DNA from: Jacaranda mimosifolia
Lineage: Eukaryota; Streptophyta; Magnoliopsida; Lamiales; Bignoniaceae
DNA length: 64,000 nucleotides
Assembly (NCBI GenBank): GCA_018894105.1
Contig: CM032126.1
Span: 24,588,391-24,652,390, forward strand
Direction of reading: 5' to 3'
Part shown: positions 47,906 to 58,539 of the stretch, piece by piece
How positions within the stretch are numbered: the stretch's first letter is position 1
How the letters are laid out: each line of letters opens with the position of its first letter
The notes under the pieces: generated by a model
The model's database searches: none
The model's input: the letters and a program-made list of their open reading frames with translations, nothing else
Told to the model about the DNA's origin: nothing
Position numbers and translations under genes: made by a program

Positions 47906-49131
47906 ATGATGCTAAGGGTTTTTAGCAGTGATGAGGGTAACTGGGGGAGCGATAGTGAGGGGACTAGGTTGGATAGGGCTCTGACCAGCAATGGGAATGG
48001 TTTGGCTAGTAATTTTGATAGCTCGTCGAGTGATAGCTCGACCTCCAGTAGTTCTAGCAATGAATGGGTTGCCACTGGGGCTGGGGCCGAGCCGAGCGAA
48101 CCCCCAGTGTCTCATGGTCTGCTGTTTACCCTTCGATCGTTATAGTGATATTAGGTCGGAGGTGACAGAGGCGGACCTCAATATCCTTAGGTAGGTTTAT
48201 CACATTCCCCAGGGTTACAAGTTGATTGTCCCAGGGCCTGGGGGTAGAATACATCAACCACCCACTGGTTGCATTACTGTGTTTGAGGATGACCTTAGAC
48301 TAGATTCATGAAGGGCACAAAGAAATAGAAATGACTAAAGCGGCACTTGAATCTACCCAGACGGAGGTCGAACGACTGGCCAAGCAGCTGGAGAAGAGGG
48401 ATGTGCAACTCGAGGCAAAAGATGCCGAGTTGATGACATCTATGAGCAGGAGGAGTGCATCCGAGGAGCTCCTAAAGAAGGCCCAAGTGGAAGTGCAATC
48501 CTATTATGATAATGGTCGAGCCCAGGGGTACGAAGCTGCGCTACAATTTGTTCGGCGTGAGTTTGCTAGGACACTGCCCAACATTCGATAGGAGGTCGTT
48601 CAACAGTTCATGTTGACCTCTGCCTTTATGGATGCTAGCGTCATCTTCTCTCTCGATGATGCCAAGGATGCCTTCGATAAGGCCGTCAAGCAGTTGAAGG
48701 TTTTTGGTTACTTATTCAACGTGGGGGACAAGAAGTACTTAGGTTACACGTCCGACGAGCAGCTACGCGCATATCCCGATGAGCCTGCTTTGTCCGAAGG
48801 GCCCTATGCCAATGAGGTTGCTCTAGCTGAGGGGCCACATGTTGTGCCCTTTGTTGTTTCTGGCCATCAAGCCAGGGTCTAGGAGGTGACAACTGAATTC
48901 AACTTTGCCAACAATTTTGCCTTCGACATCCGAGATGGCAACGTTAACGTGGCTGCGTATTTTTTCCCTAGCTTGCATCCCTTCCTGATTGATGAAGCAG
49001 GACCCTCTCAGCATCCAGAGCAGAAAGAGATAGCCATGCACGAGTTGAAGGGGTTGGGTCGAGTAATCTTTGAAGTCATGGGCGGGTTTCTGCTTAGTCG
49101 TCCCACGAGGCGCTCTTTTGTAACTTTTTAA
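47906..49131 (+). pseudogene. Antisense additional gene of the Tat-type element
   Basis: The plus-strand gene sits between integrase and 3' LTR, opposite to pol. Parts in order: a serine-rich acidic N-terminus (SSSSDSSTSSSSSNEW); a block with SEVTEADLNILR and, after a TAG, VPGPGGRIHQPPTG then ITVFEDDLRL (about 48120-48311). A coiled coil follows (48331-48588, for example VERLAKQLEKRDVQLEAKD), then a C-terminal segment (48592-49131). The three pieces from 48331 share one frame and are separated only by single TAG codons at 48589 and 48880. The globular middle found in the neighbouring copy (LRFI...YYITDR) is missing, presumably deleted near 48310. It resembles plant proteins annotated as 'putative gypsy type transposon' (Transposase_28 type); its function is unknown. 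Confidence 0.7.
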
Positions 49132-49609
49132 TTTTGCGACTTTCTAAATGGATGTACTTGGATTTCTGTTCTTGGATAATATAAGTTTTTTTTTATTTTT
49201 GATGCATCAATGTATACTTTTTTATTTTTTTATTTTAATGCTTTTATTGAGGTTGAATGCCAATTGTCAATAAATAACAACATGAACAACTCGACCTGGG
49301 AGAAGAATCAGGTAACACAATCCCTTAATAAAGGAATTAAATGTATTCATGGTTGGTCTAAAAATCGATCAGCGCAAGAGTAATGGAAGTGATCCATGAC
49401 GTTTATATCAAGTTAGGGCGTTTGGGATATTTGTTGTCGATTTGTGGGTTGATTTAAGTCATACTCCCGGTGGCAAAATGAGCGACATTTAGGTCGATCA
49501 ATTTATTTACCGTGGCTAATGGGCCTAAAAGTCTCATCTAGAAGCCTTGTGGTCGACAACGAGGTCGACTATAAGCGATGAAATTATTTAGTTTCGACTA
49601 TAGGGTCGA

Positions 49610-49895
49610 CTGTAAGTGGTTAATTCATTTGTTTCCCGTGGCTAAAAAGCCTAAATGTCTTGGCTAGAAGCCGACTCTGGTCGACTAGGGGGTCAACTCT
49701 GAACGATTGGGTCGTTCATTAATTTGAGCTAGAAGCCTCTATCTAGTAGTTTGAGATCGATGTGGACTGCGGGGTCGACTCCGAACGATTGGGTCGTTCA
49801 TTAATTTGGGCTAGAAGCCTCTATTTAGCAGTTTCAGACCGATGTCGACTGTGGGATCGACTTCGAACGATTAGGTCATTTGTTAATTTGGACGA
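49610..49895. repeat. 82-bp tandem repeats between integrase and the antisense gene
   Basis: GAACGATTGGGTCGTTCATT recurs at 49701 and 49783, and a mutated version at 49865, a regular 82-bp period. Each unit also holds GCTAGAAGCCTCTAT and GGGGTCGACT. A looser related pattern (GGTCGAC, CTAGAAGCC) extends left to about 49440. The hypervariable 3' non-coding zone of plant Ty3 elements is a known place for such repeats. Confidence 0.85.
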
Positions 49896-49972
49896 GTAGA
49901 GTGTTGTACAAATGGGCATGGTTTTATTGCTTTTAGAGAGGTGTTGTAGTATAATGGGGGCTTTAAGTATCG

Positions 49973-51150
49973 TTACACATAGAATTTCTTCAAGTTTATC
50001 GCGTTCCATGGTCGAGAGAGCTCATTACCATACACATCTGCAAGTCGATATGCATTATGCTTTGCTACCTTAACCACCGAGTATAGGCCCTCATACTTTG
50101 GGTCGAGCTTTCCCACGTTCTTCGACACTTTGACTTTCTTAAGGACAAGGTCGCCTACTTTGAAGGTTCTCAATCGACCTCCCTTATTGTAGTGCTCTGC
50201 CATCTTTGACCTATATCTCTGCATCGTGGTGTAAGCTTGCTGTCTTAGCTCGTTGATGGTTTCCAGATTGAGTTCCCATTCTGAAATATTTTTGATTGGG
50301 TTGAAATGGATCACTCGAGTTGTATGTTGAATTAGTTCCATTGGGATGACTGCCTCTGATCCATAAACCAGGCTATAAGGGCTGTGACCTGTGGCTATTC
50401 GGGGAGTTGTTATGAACATATGCCCATAGCACGCTTGGGAGGATGTCTGACCAATTTGTGCCAGTTCCTTCCAGTCGAGCCTTGAGATGGTCGAGCACGG
50501 TTCTATTCATGACCTCCACCTGACCGTTAGCTTGGGGATTTCCTACTAAAGTGAAATGTTGGCGAATCCCGAGGTTTTCACACCAAACCCTCGCATTTCT
50601 GCTTTGAAATTGTGTTCTGTTGTCTGATATCATGACTTTGAGCAGACCAAAATGGTAGATAATATTCTTCCATATAAAACTCTTAATGGCAGCATCGGTT
50701 ATTTTAGGTGTAGCCTTTGCTTCGACCCACTTCGTAAAGTATTCGACGGCGAAGATCATAAACTTCTTTTGACCTATCATTTTTGGGAAAGATCTGACTA
50801 TATCAATTCCCTATTGGTCGAATGACCACGTGATCTGTACATTCACTATCGATAAAGCAGGTTGATGCGGGATGTTCGAGTGGAGCTGGCAGGATTGGCA
50901 CTTTCTAGTGAAATCAATGGCGTCTTTTAGCAGCGTCAGCCAGAAGTATCCATATCTAATGATCTTATGCGCCAATGACTGCCCTCCAGAGTGATTACCA
51001 CAAATGTCTGCGTGAACTTCGTGTAAGACATCGCAGGCCTGGGATGGAGTTAAGCACCTCAGAGCAGGGTATTGATATCGACCTCGGTAAAGCTGACCAT
51101 GCTCGTCAAGCGTGACTTTAGCTATTTTGCCCCTGAGCCTGCGCACTTCC
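49973..51150 (-). pseudogene. Integrase with GPY-type tail
   Basis: The zinc-binding front (50811-51146) shows HEVHADICGNHSGG and CQSCQ. The core (50373-50780) has FAVEYFTKWVEA, where the first catalytic Asp of VDYF is Glu. It then has VMISDNRTQFQ (second Asp kept, Gly of DNGTQF changed to Arg) and GQVEVMNRTVLDHLK (Glu kept). The C-terminal piece (49973-50419) has the YGSEAVIP motif and the KVGDLVLKK / LDPKYEGLYSVVKV block. Two frame breaks make it non-functional. Confidence 0.88.
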
Positions 51151-51339
51151 CCCTTGTCCTTGGGGTTGTTCTTTCTCTTTGGTACACCTTTATGGCATCC
51201 TTCCAGGAGGGAGGAGCTTCTTTGATTTGCCCTATCAAATACTTGTCAAGGACACCTATTGCGGGCTTCGTTGCGACTAGGAAAGTTATTATCTTGTCCC
51301 TTGTCCCTTTGGTCGAGTTTGCGAACTTTGACAGTGCGT

Positions 51340-52180
51340 CAGCACGTTCGTTCTCTAATCGAGGAACCTGGCTAAGGGAAAACTTCCTGAACAGCTATTG
51401 TAGCCTTTTCATCTCAGTCAGGTATCTGCTTATTGTAGACTCTTTAGCTTCAAAGTTTCCTTTGACCTGCTCTACGACTAGTTGGGAGTCAGTGATGGTG
51501 ACCAACTGCTCGACACCACGGTTTGCTACCATCCTCATGCCAGAGATGAGGGCCTCATACTCTACTTCTTTATTAGTTACTGGGTAGTCGAACTTGATTG
51601 CAAAATCATATTCCTCTGCAAGTGGTAATCACAACGAGATGCCAATCCCTCATCCGAAAAAGGTCGCCGACCCGTTAACGTGCATTGTCCATACGAGGGA
51701 GTTACTGTGGTTCTGGTCAGGTAGGTCGAGTCTCTCGGCAACAAAGTCTGCTAAGACTATATTTTTATAGCAGTTTGGGGTTAGAATGTGATGTCGAATT
51801 CACCCAACTCAATTGCCCATTTAGTTAGTCATCCTGACGTATCATGTTTTGATAGTACTTGCTTCAAAGGTTGGTTTGTTAGGACAACAATGGCATGAGA
51901 TTGAAAATAGGTCTCAGTTTTTGAGCTACTATGACCAAGGCGAGGGCGAATTTCTCAATCTCAAGATAGTTGTGCTCGGGGCCTTGCAGAGCTTTACTGT
52001 TGTAGTAGACAGGTCGATGAGAACCATCTTTGGTCAACACCAAGACATAACTTATAGAATTCGATGAGATTGCAAAGTATAGTTGCAAAATCTCTCCCAG
52101 TTCCAGCTGGGCCAATATGGGTGCAGAGGAGAGATAATGTTTCAGGTTGATTAGGGCTTGATCGCATTATTCTGACCATT
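51340..52180 (-). pseudogene. RT connection and RNase H region
   Basis: The frame at 51879-52115 has the connection/RNase H-like block (YVLVLTKDGSHRPVYYNSKA, then LQGPEHNYLEIEKFALALV). Further down (about 51520-51590, - strand) FDYPVTNKEVEYEALISGMR corresponds to the N.EAEYEALI helix of the duplicated RNase H domain. Frameshifts separate the parts. Confidence 0.78.
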
Positions 52181-52383
52181 GAAAGCCCGAATTTTTTGCG
52201 TTTCTCAGAATCTTGAAAAATGGTAAACTTTTGTCAGATAATTAGGCAATAAACCTCCCCAGAGCTATGATCCTTCCGACTAGATGTTGTACGTCTCTAA
52301 CTGTTCGAGGGGGCGTGATGTCCAAAACTAGCCTGAATTTTGTGTGGGTTTGCCTCAATAACCATGTATCCCAAAAATTTACC

Positions 52384-52935
52384 TCATCGCACCCCAAAGG
52401 TACACTTGTTGGGGTTGAGCTTCATGCCAAATGCTCTAAGTATTGAAAATGTGTGGTTGAGGTTGATCAGATAACTATGTTCTTTTTCAGTTCTAACGAT
52501 CATGTCGTCGACATAGAAATCCATGGATTTTCCAATCTCATTCTTGAATACAAAGTTCACAAGCCTCTGATACGTCACACCTGCATTTTTTAGCCCAAAA
52601 GGCATAACCAAAAAATAGTATACCCTATTAGGGATGACAAAAGATGTCTTGTCCCTATCTTCGGGGGCATAAAAATTTGGTAATATCCTTGGAATGCATC
52701 CATCATACTCAATAATTCACAACCAACAGTAGAATCAGCTAATAAATCTATACGAGATAAGGGGTAAGGATCTTTAGGACAAGCTTTATTCAGATTAGTG
52801 AAATCATTACACATGCACCATTTGCCCTCATTCTTCATGACAAGGACTACATTACAAAGTCAATTCAGATAATGAATTTCTGCAACGTACCCTGCCTCTA
52901 AAAGCTTGTTGACCTCCTCTTTAGTGATCTAGCAT
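52384..52935 (-). pseudogene. Ty3 reverse transcriptase region
   Basis: Conserved blocks in order: WCMCNDFTNLNKACPKDPYP, LLSMMDAFQGYYQI, MPFGLKNAGVTYQRLVN, and the catalytic YVDD in SMDFYVDDMIVRT. NPNKCTFGV closes the palm/thumb region. A frame change at about 52590-52611 divides it, and the first part has substitutions (RVCVDF became MCNDF). The YVDD motif itself is intact. Confidence 0.88.
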
Positions 52936-53288
52936 CGCTCAGAATTGAAAGTCCTAGTCTTCTGTTTTACTGGTTTATATGAGGGGTCTACGTTCAGATG
53001 ATGGACTATAATGCTGGGGATGATTCCCTAGAGGTCGGAAGCCTTTCACACAAAGACGTCAATGTTTTGTCTAAGGAAATCGACCATGAGGCATTCCATG
53101 CTATCCCTTAGATCAGTACCAATTTTGGTAGTCTTGTCGGGGTTTTCAGGCTCTAGTTAGATTGTCTTGAACTCATCGATGGGTTCCACTCTAGTTTCTT
53201 CGAGCTTTCTCTTCTTCCTTGACTAACCTTCCTCGAGATTCGCTATTAGGGCGTCCCCCGAGGATCTCAGCTTTGGTCAACTCTTTTA

Positions 53289-53808
53289 CTATGTGGCCTC
53301 AACTGAGATTGTGTAACAGCACCATGCTCCCTTGACATTACACAAGAACTCTCTTGTGGCGGTGGTGGTCGAAAACTTGACCTTAATGTGATAGGTCAAA
53401 ACTACAACGCAGAATTCGCTCAGAGCCGGTTGTCCGATTATCGCATTATAAACGAAAAGAGTGTCAACGACTAGACAATTGATCATAAGGATTCTCTTCT
53501 GGGGAGCTTCCCCGAATGACGTAGAGAGGTTGATGGACCCCTCAGGCATGATTTTTGTTCCTCTGAATCCAACCAGCGGTGTTCTGACTGGCTCAAAACT
53601 TCAACTTTCCTAACTTCATCCTTTCCAAGGTCAACAAGAATATGATATTCATTGAATTGCTATTGTTGACCAGGATCTTCCTAATATCAAAGTTAGCAAT
53701 TTCTACAGATACGGCCAAGGAGCAATCCTGTTTGTTGTCCACTCTATGACTTTCAATTTGCGACAGGTCTGCATCTGAAAAAGAAATTGGCTTTGCACTA
53801 GTAGACAA
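53289..53808 (-). pseudogene. Retroviral-type aspartic protease region, active site lost
   Basis: Recognisable landmarks are ISFSDADL at the front (53790s), then the position where relatives have VLVDNGSSAD, and later YNAIIGQPALSEF with VVVLTYHIKVKF. In the active-site triplet the Asp is Asn here (ILVNNSNSMN), so it could not cleave. A frame break at about 53550-53593 separates the halves. Confidence 0.72.
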
Positions 53809-54900
53809 CTAAAAAATAGTTTCGATCGAAAAGGTTTTGGTCAATTCCAACCTGCGCTGGTGCTGTCTCCTAGCTGACTTGGAATCCCCCTTGGTTGGTC
53901 CTCCTGCAATAGTGTCAACGACCCCTCTGATGGATGGGCGGGGATCATAGATGGGTTTCTTTCCTTTGTCTTCCTTCCTCGGGTTGACCACCCTTTCTCT
54001 ACAAGGAGTTTGGTTGATTTTGCCCGTCTTTTGTTGCGCACTCTCATCGAAAAACTTTTTCAAGTGGTCCTGATGGATCAACCTCTCTATCTTATTGTGG
54101 AGGTTGAAGTAATCCTCAGTGTTATGGTCCCTCTATTTGTGAAAGTAACAGTATTTCTTAGATTTTTTCATTGCCTCTGTTTCATTCAGCTTCCTCAGGC
54201 TTTTTCAATAGGTTGTCATGTTGAATGGAAAATAACACCTCTTTTCTTGAAAGATTAAGCAGAGTGCAATCATGGAAATGTTTGATGGGGGATTGACGTC
54301 CCTTTTTGTTCTGGCAGTCGTCCTTCTCTTTAGCTCTTTTCTTCTCGGCCTCAGGATTACCATATTTCAATCAATTCATATCCTCCTCAATCATATACCT
54401 CTCTGCGAGGTCGAGTAGTTCTTCCATCGATTTGGGATGCTCGTGCACCAACACATTGGCTCATTCTTTGTGTCGCAGAACCAAGAAAAGCACATCAATC
54501 AGAAATTCGATCTGCAAACTATCAATCTTCAAAACTTCAATGTTGAACTTGGTGAAAAAAATCTCAAAGCGACTCTCCTTCATTTTGTTTAATTGTATAC
54601 AAGTGGGTATGTAGGAGCTTCGCCTTCCTTCAGCTGGCAAACTGGTGTAGAAATTTGTCGCACGGTTGATCGTACGAGTAAATAGATGCTGGCTCTAACT
54701 TGACAAACCAGTCGAGTGCAATGCGCTAGAAAGTGGTTTCAAGCATCTTCACGTGAATGTATTCGTTGTGCCCATGCAACTGCATCATGTGCTCGAATTG
54801 CAGCAGATGTTTATTTGGATCTGACTAGCTGTCGTACCTAGGTTGTCCCGTGGGGACCTTGGCATAAACAGTAATGCACTCGTTGATTATGTCTTGAATG
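53809..54900 (-). pseudogene. Tat-type gag, degenerate
   Basis: Around 54500-54730 the - strand encodes capsid-like blocks (IALDWFVKLEPASIYSYD, a KFLHQFAS region, YTIKQNEGESL) typical of Retrotrans_gag. In-frame TAG and TGA codons interrupt it. The 3' part (53809-54370) encodes the basic, glutamine/lysine-rich tail (for example RRQHQRRLELTKTF). No complete frame remains. Confidence 0.75.
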
Positions 54901-55530
54901 AACGGCGATTCCCTCTCTTGTTAAGACCTCTGGACTCCTTCATGGTTCCATTTAGTATTCCTTCTCGAGATCTCCTCGAGCTACCTGTTGGACTGTTGGA
55001 CTGTTGGACTTGATGGGAAACTTTTTCCTATTGCTCGCTATTCGGCCTGGGTGAGATTCTATTAATCTGCTGCCTCTCATGCTCGACCCTATCACACTGC
55101 TGGGCTTGAATAGGGCGAACAGCATGGTTAACAGAATCTGCAACCTCTTCACGTTGGTGTTGCTGAATTTCCTCTCTAAGGAACCGTCCCAAGCTCCCAT
55201 CTCTTTGAGTGTGTGGTCACTGAGAATCTGGTCAACCCTTATCTCTGGTGGCCCATTCTTTGTGGTGAGTGGGCTGGGGCGTGGCACTGGCCGCCGGCCC
55301 AGGTGGGGTGGGTGCCAAGCAATCGAGAGTTGGGCAGAGATTTGATTGCTTATAAGTTACATCAATTGTGGCATGGTCCAGGTGACCACCTATTCCGGTT
55401 GGGCACTAGACCCTGGCAAATCTTGATCCGGTTGAGGTCGAGGGGAAGGTATTGGCAACCTTTTGTTCTCCTCTCTCTCCAAAGTGGCTCGCCTAATGTT
55501 AACCATTTTCTCAATTGCGGACTCTAAAGC

Positions 55531-55550
55531 TTCGCACAGATGGCGCCAAA
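55531..55550 (-). other. Primer-binding site of the Tat-type element
   Basis: Immediately inside the 5' LTR the - strand reads TTTGGCGCCATCTGTGCGAA, very close to the TTGGCGCCGTCTGTGGG type of primer site common in plant Ty3 elements. The priming tRNA is not assigned. Confidence 0.7.
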
Positions 55551-56369
55551 TAAAAAGGGTGAATCTCGTATATTAGGGTTTAGGGCTGGAACTAAATGAA
55601 ATCGACCTGATAGAGGTCAAGGGACAAGCCTCTAGTGAATCGGGGCTGAGTCCTGCAATCAACAACAACTGTTAGGCTAGCCGAGGTGCCTTCGGCTAAG
55701 GCACTCCGACTCTATAGTCAATGAGGATCGACTAAAGCTATGAGAAGTGGAGTGGAGGCATTAGATAAGAAATGACATCCCTTGCTGGAGGGTTTTGATG
55801 GGGCATTTATAGCATTCTCATGGTGGTTGATATGTCTTTGATGCCCTGTTGTGTAAGAAAGGTTACTGTCCTTGCTTGAGGTCTTTCTCGTTCTTATCCA
55901 GCTTATGTACTATTCCACATAGCGCTGCCTCTAGCTACTTAGGACAAGATGGTATACTGGAAGCGCTCCCTAGCCTGACGCGGCTGCAAAAGGTGGTACT
56001 ATTGGCAACATGCACCACTAATGTGGCAGCACAGTGCCTGGCAAGGCATGCAATGTGGTCAAAGGGTATTCGTCATACCTCAATCCCTATGGCCGAGACG
56101 AGCACATCAGCAGGAATGTCACCTAGGATCTTGGCCACTAGGCTCATTCTTGTCGAAGCTACACCATTTTGGTTGAAAGATCAAGGCCATTTAAAGGAGG
56201 CTATCAACCATAATCGGGTCGATCATGAATACTAATATTCACCACAATGGGCAGGGATCTCACGGTTGAGTGGCGATTAAGCCTCTGCTCAGTCCAAAAT
56301 GAGCTGGGCTTAAGGCTCCCGTCCTAGTTAAGTGTTATTGGGCTGAGCTCGCTGGGCCATCCCATATCA
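55551..56369 (-). repeat. 5' LTR of the Tat-type element
   Basis: 819 bp. On the - strand it starts TGATATGGGATGG. It ends ...CACCCTTTTTA, where the 3' LTR has CACCCTCATCA, so the canonical CA end has been lost by mutation. The target duplication ATGAG follows at 56370. Confidence 0.88.
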
Positions 56370-56501
56370 ATGAGATGTAAGGTTATATAGTTTTAGCCTG
56401 GTCTAAACATACAACATGTTATTTGTCCAAAAGTCCTTAACAAATGATTTTTTTGTGGTATTTATAATGGATGGAAGTATACTATCTCTATCATGTCATG
56501 T

Positions 56502-57948
56502 TAGGGGTGTTCATAGGTCGAGTTGGTTTGAGTTTGAAGAGGAAATGAATCCAAACCAATCATTTTAATTGGATTGGATTGGTTCGAGTTTTGTAAATTT
56601 TAGTTGTTGAACTAGAACTAAACCAACCTGACCTTGATCGGGTTGGTTTGGTTTGGGTAATCAGGTTCGAGGAAAAAAAAAAAAAGAAGAAGAAGAAGCA
56701 AGCAAGCAAACACCAGTTGTAGTTTCTTTAGTTCTTGAACTAGGAAACAATTGGCAAGCTCTAGTTAGGGATAGCAATTCATATCCGATCCGCGGGTACC
56801 CGCTTCGCTCTGATATGATCCGATCTAATTGGGGTGGGTAGAAAACTCGCTTCGCAACGGGTAGCGATGGGTTTATGCTCTAATAACTGCATGGCGAGTT
56901 TACAGGTTTGTAGTAAACCTGCCCCGAAGTATTTATATATATATATATATTTATATTTAATTTAATTTTTTTACAAAAAATATATATACCAATACACCTT
57001 AAACATAATATAGTTGTTAGCACTTTTTTCTTTTCCCTTCTATTCCTCACAATCCCGACAAACATGTTTTTTGCATGAGTGTTAGTGGATAGGAACCTTT
57101 TGATGTTGTTTGTTTGTATAGCTTTGCTATATGGTCAAAATGCCTTTCCTGAAAGGATAAGAATTCATGTTCAGAAATTTGGATATCGAGAATGATTAGA
57201 TAAGCAACTTTAGCACAAGTTTTGATTGTTCATTTGAAATAAAATGGCTTTAAATTGTGGGTTACTGTGATAGAATGATAAGCTATATTAAATGGTTTGT
57301 CTTAGTTGAAATTTATATAATATTTGAGTTAAAACTGTAATATTTCGTTAGTTGTATAATGCATAGTATTTTAAAAAATAGAAAATATTAATTAGATGTG
57401 GGTAAGATCAAACAGAGTTCTAGTTGAGTTAAAACCCGCCCCAACCTGCCCCATTGCCATCCCTAGCTTTAGTTGTGTCTAAATTAAAACTAAATAGATA
57501 GCTTGCATAAACAACATTACCTTAGTATAGTCCTATCAAAACAATCAAATTATTCTCAAAATATTCATCAAAACTAAAATATGCACAACATTGCACGTGG
57601 GAACCATAAGTCATAATTGTTATAAATTATTTCCTTCTTTACCACAGGCCACAATTGATAATATAAAATCCCAAATTCAAATCTAAGTTGAACATTCCAT
57701 ATAAATATAAATAACAAAAGTCATAATTTAAAAAAATAAATTATTATTTATTTTAATTAAATCATCGGGTCGGGTAGGGTTGGATTGGGTAAGTGAATAT
57801 GAAATTCGAGAACCAAACCAAATGTAATAGGGTTTGATCGGATTTTACCCGATCCAACTCAATTATTTGCCCTAACCCAAACCAATTAGATTGATTCGAT
57901 TTCGATCGTCAGGTTCATTGGATTGAATTTATCCGATGAACACCCCTA
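56502..57948. mobile_element. hAT-type element between the two Tat-type elements
   Basis: The termini are TAGGGGTGTTCATAGG and (right, inward) TAGGGGTGTTCATCGG, 15 of 16 identical. Flanks TGTCATGT (56494-56501) and GGTCATGT (57949-57956) form an 8-bp duplication with one mismatch. The subterminal regions are rich in GGTTGGTTTGG / CCAAACCAA motifs. A GGGTACCCGC-type internal block occurs near 56800. No transposase was recognised. Confidence 0.82.
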
Positions 57949-58412
57949 GGTCATGTCCTCTATCTTCAGGATTTTGCCACATATCTTTAGATCGACGATC
58001 GTCTAAGAAGGATGTACTCTCATCCGTGGTCCTTGAGTACCACTGTTCCTAAGCTGATTACACAACTTGTCCTTGGATCAACATCTCTACATGGAGGTAG
58101 TACATCCAGGTCTTTTATTCGAGTCGGGTCGTTACCTAAAATGCTAATCCGTGTTGTCTTCCTCCCATGGTTATCATTATATTTATTCCCAAATCATCAA
58201 CTCCCCAACTTTTTCATGCTTGTTCACAAGGATGAGGAAGTTAGCAACTACTTCAATGCATTAAATTTAACATATTTCTATCAGAAATAAACATTTAATT
58301 AAACTTTTTGTTAACACCATTAATTCTAAAGGTCGCTTTTTGTAAGCCATCAAACTTTTTCCTTTGACTTTACCCTGGCCGTTAGTATTTACACATGCTT
58401 CGAGGCCACCCT

Positions 58413-58422
58413 CTATAAATAG
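58413..58422 (+). promoter_or_regulatory. TATA box of the antisense gene in the second element
   Basis: CTATAAATAG, identical to the box at 47735-47744, lies 118 bp upstream of the ATG at 58540 that opens the serine-rich reading frame. Confidence 0.6.
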
Positions 58423-58539
58423 TTTGGTATCTCATTTGCTGCTCCTTTTTTTGAAAATAAGCGACCTCACATTAGAGCTCCGACCTTGCTACTACTCACA
58501 ACTGTTCAAGTGGAAGTTCTGTGTATTTTTTTCTTTTTC

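Larger units (their letters stand above)
46685..56369 (-). mobile_element. Complete but decayed Ty3 LTR retrotransposon, Tat/Retand type, with antisense extra gene
   Basis: 9685 bp, bounded by ATGAG on both sides (46680-46684, 56370-56374). The LTRs are 55551-56369 (5') and 46685-47479 (3'). On the - strand the order is 5' LTR, primer site, gag, protease, reverse transcriptase, RNase H, integrase, a tandem-repeat spacer, a gene on the opposite strand, purine tract, 3' LTR. That order, with an additional antisense open frame before the 3' LTR, is known from the Tat lineage (Retand-type elements). Most frames are broken by stops or shifts and the LTRs differ at roughly one base in eight or so by eye, so it is an old insertion and not autonomous today. 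Confidence 0.9.
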
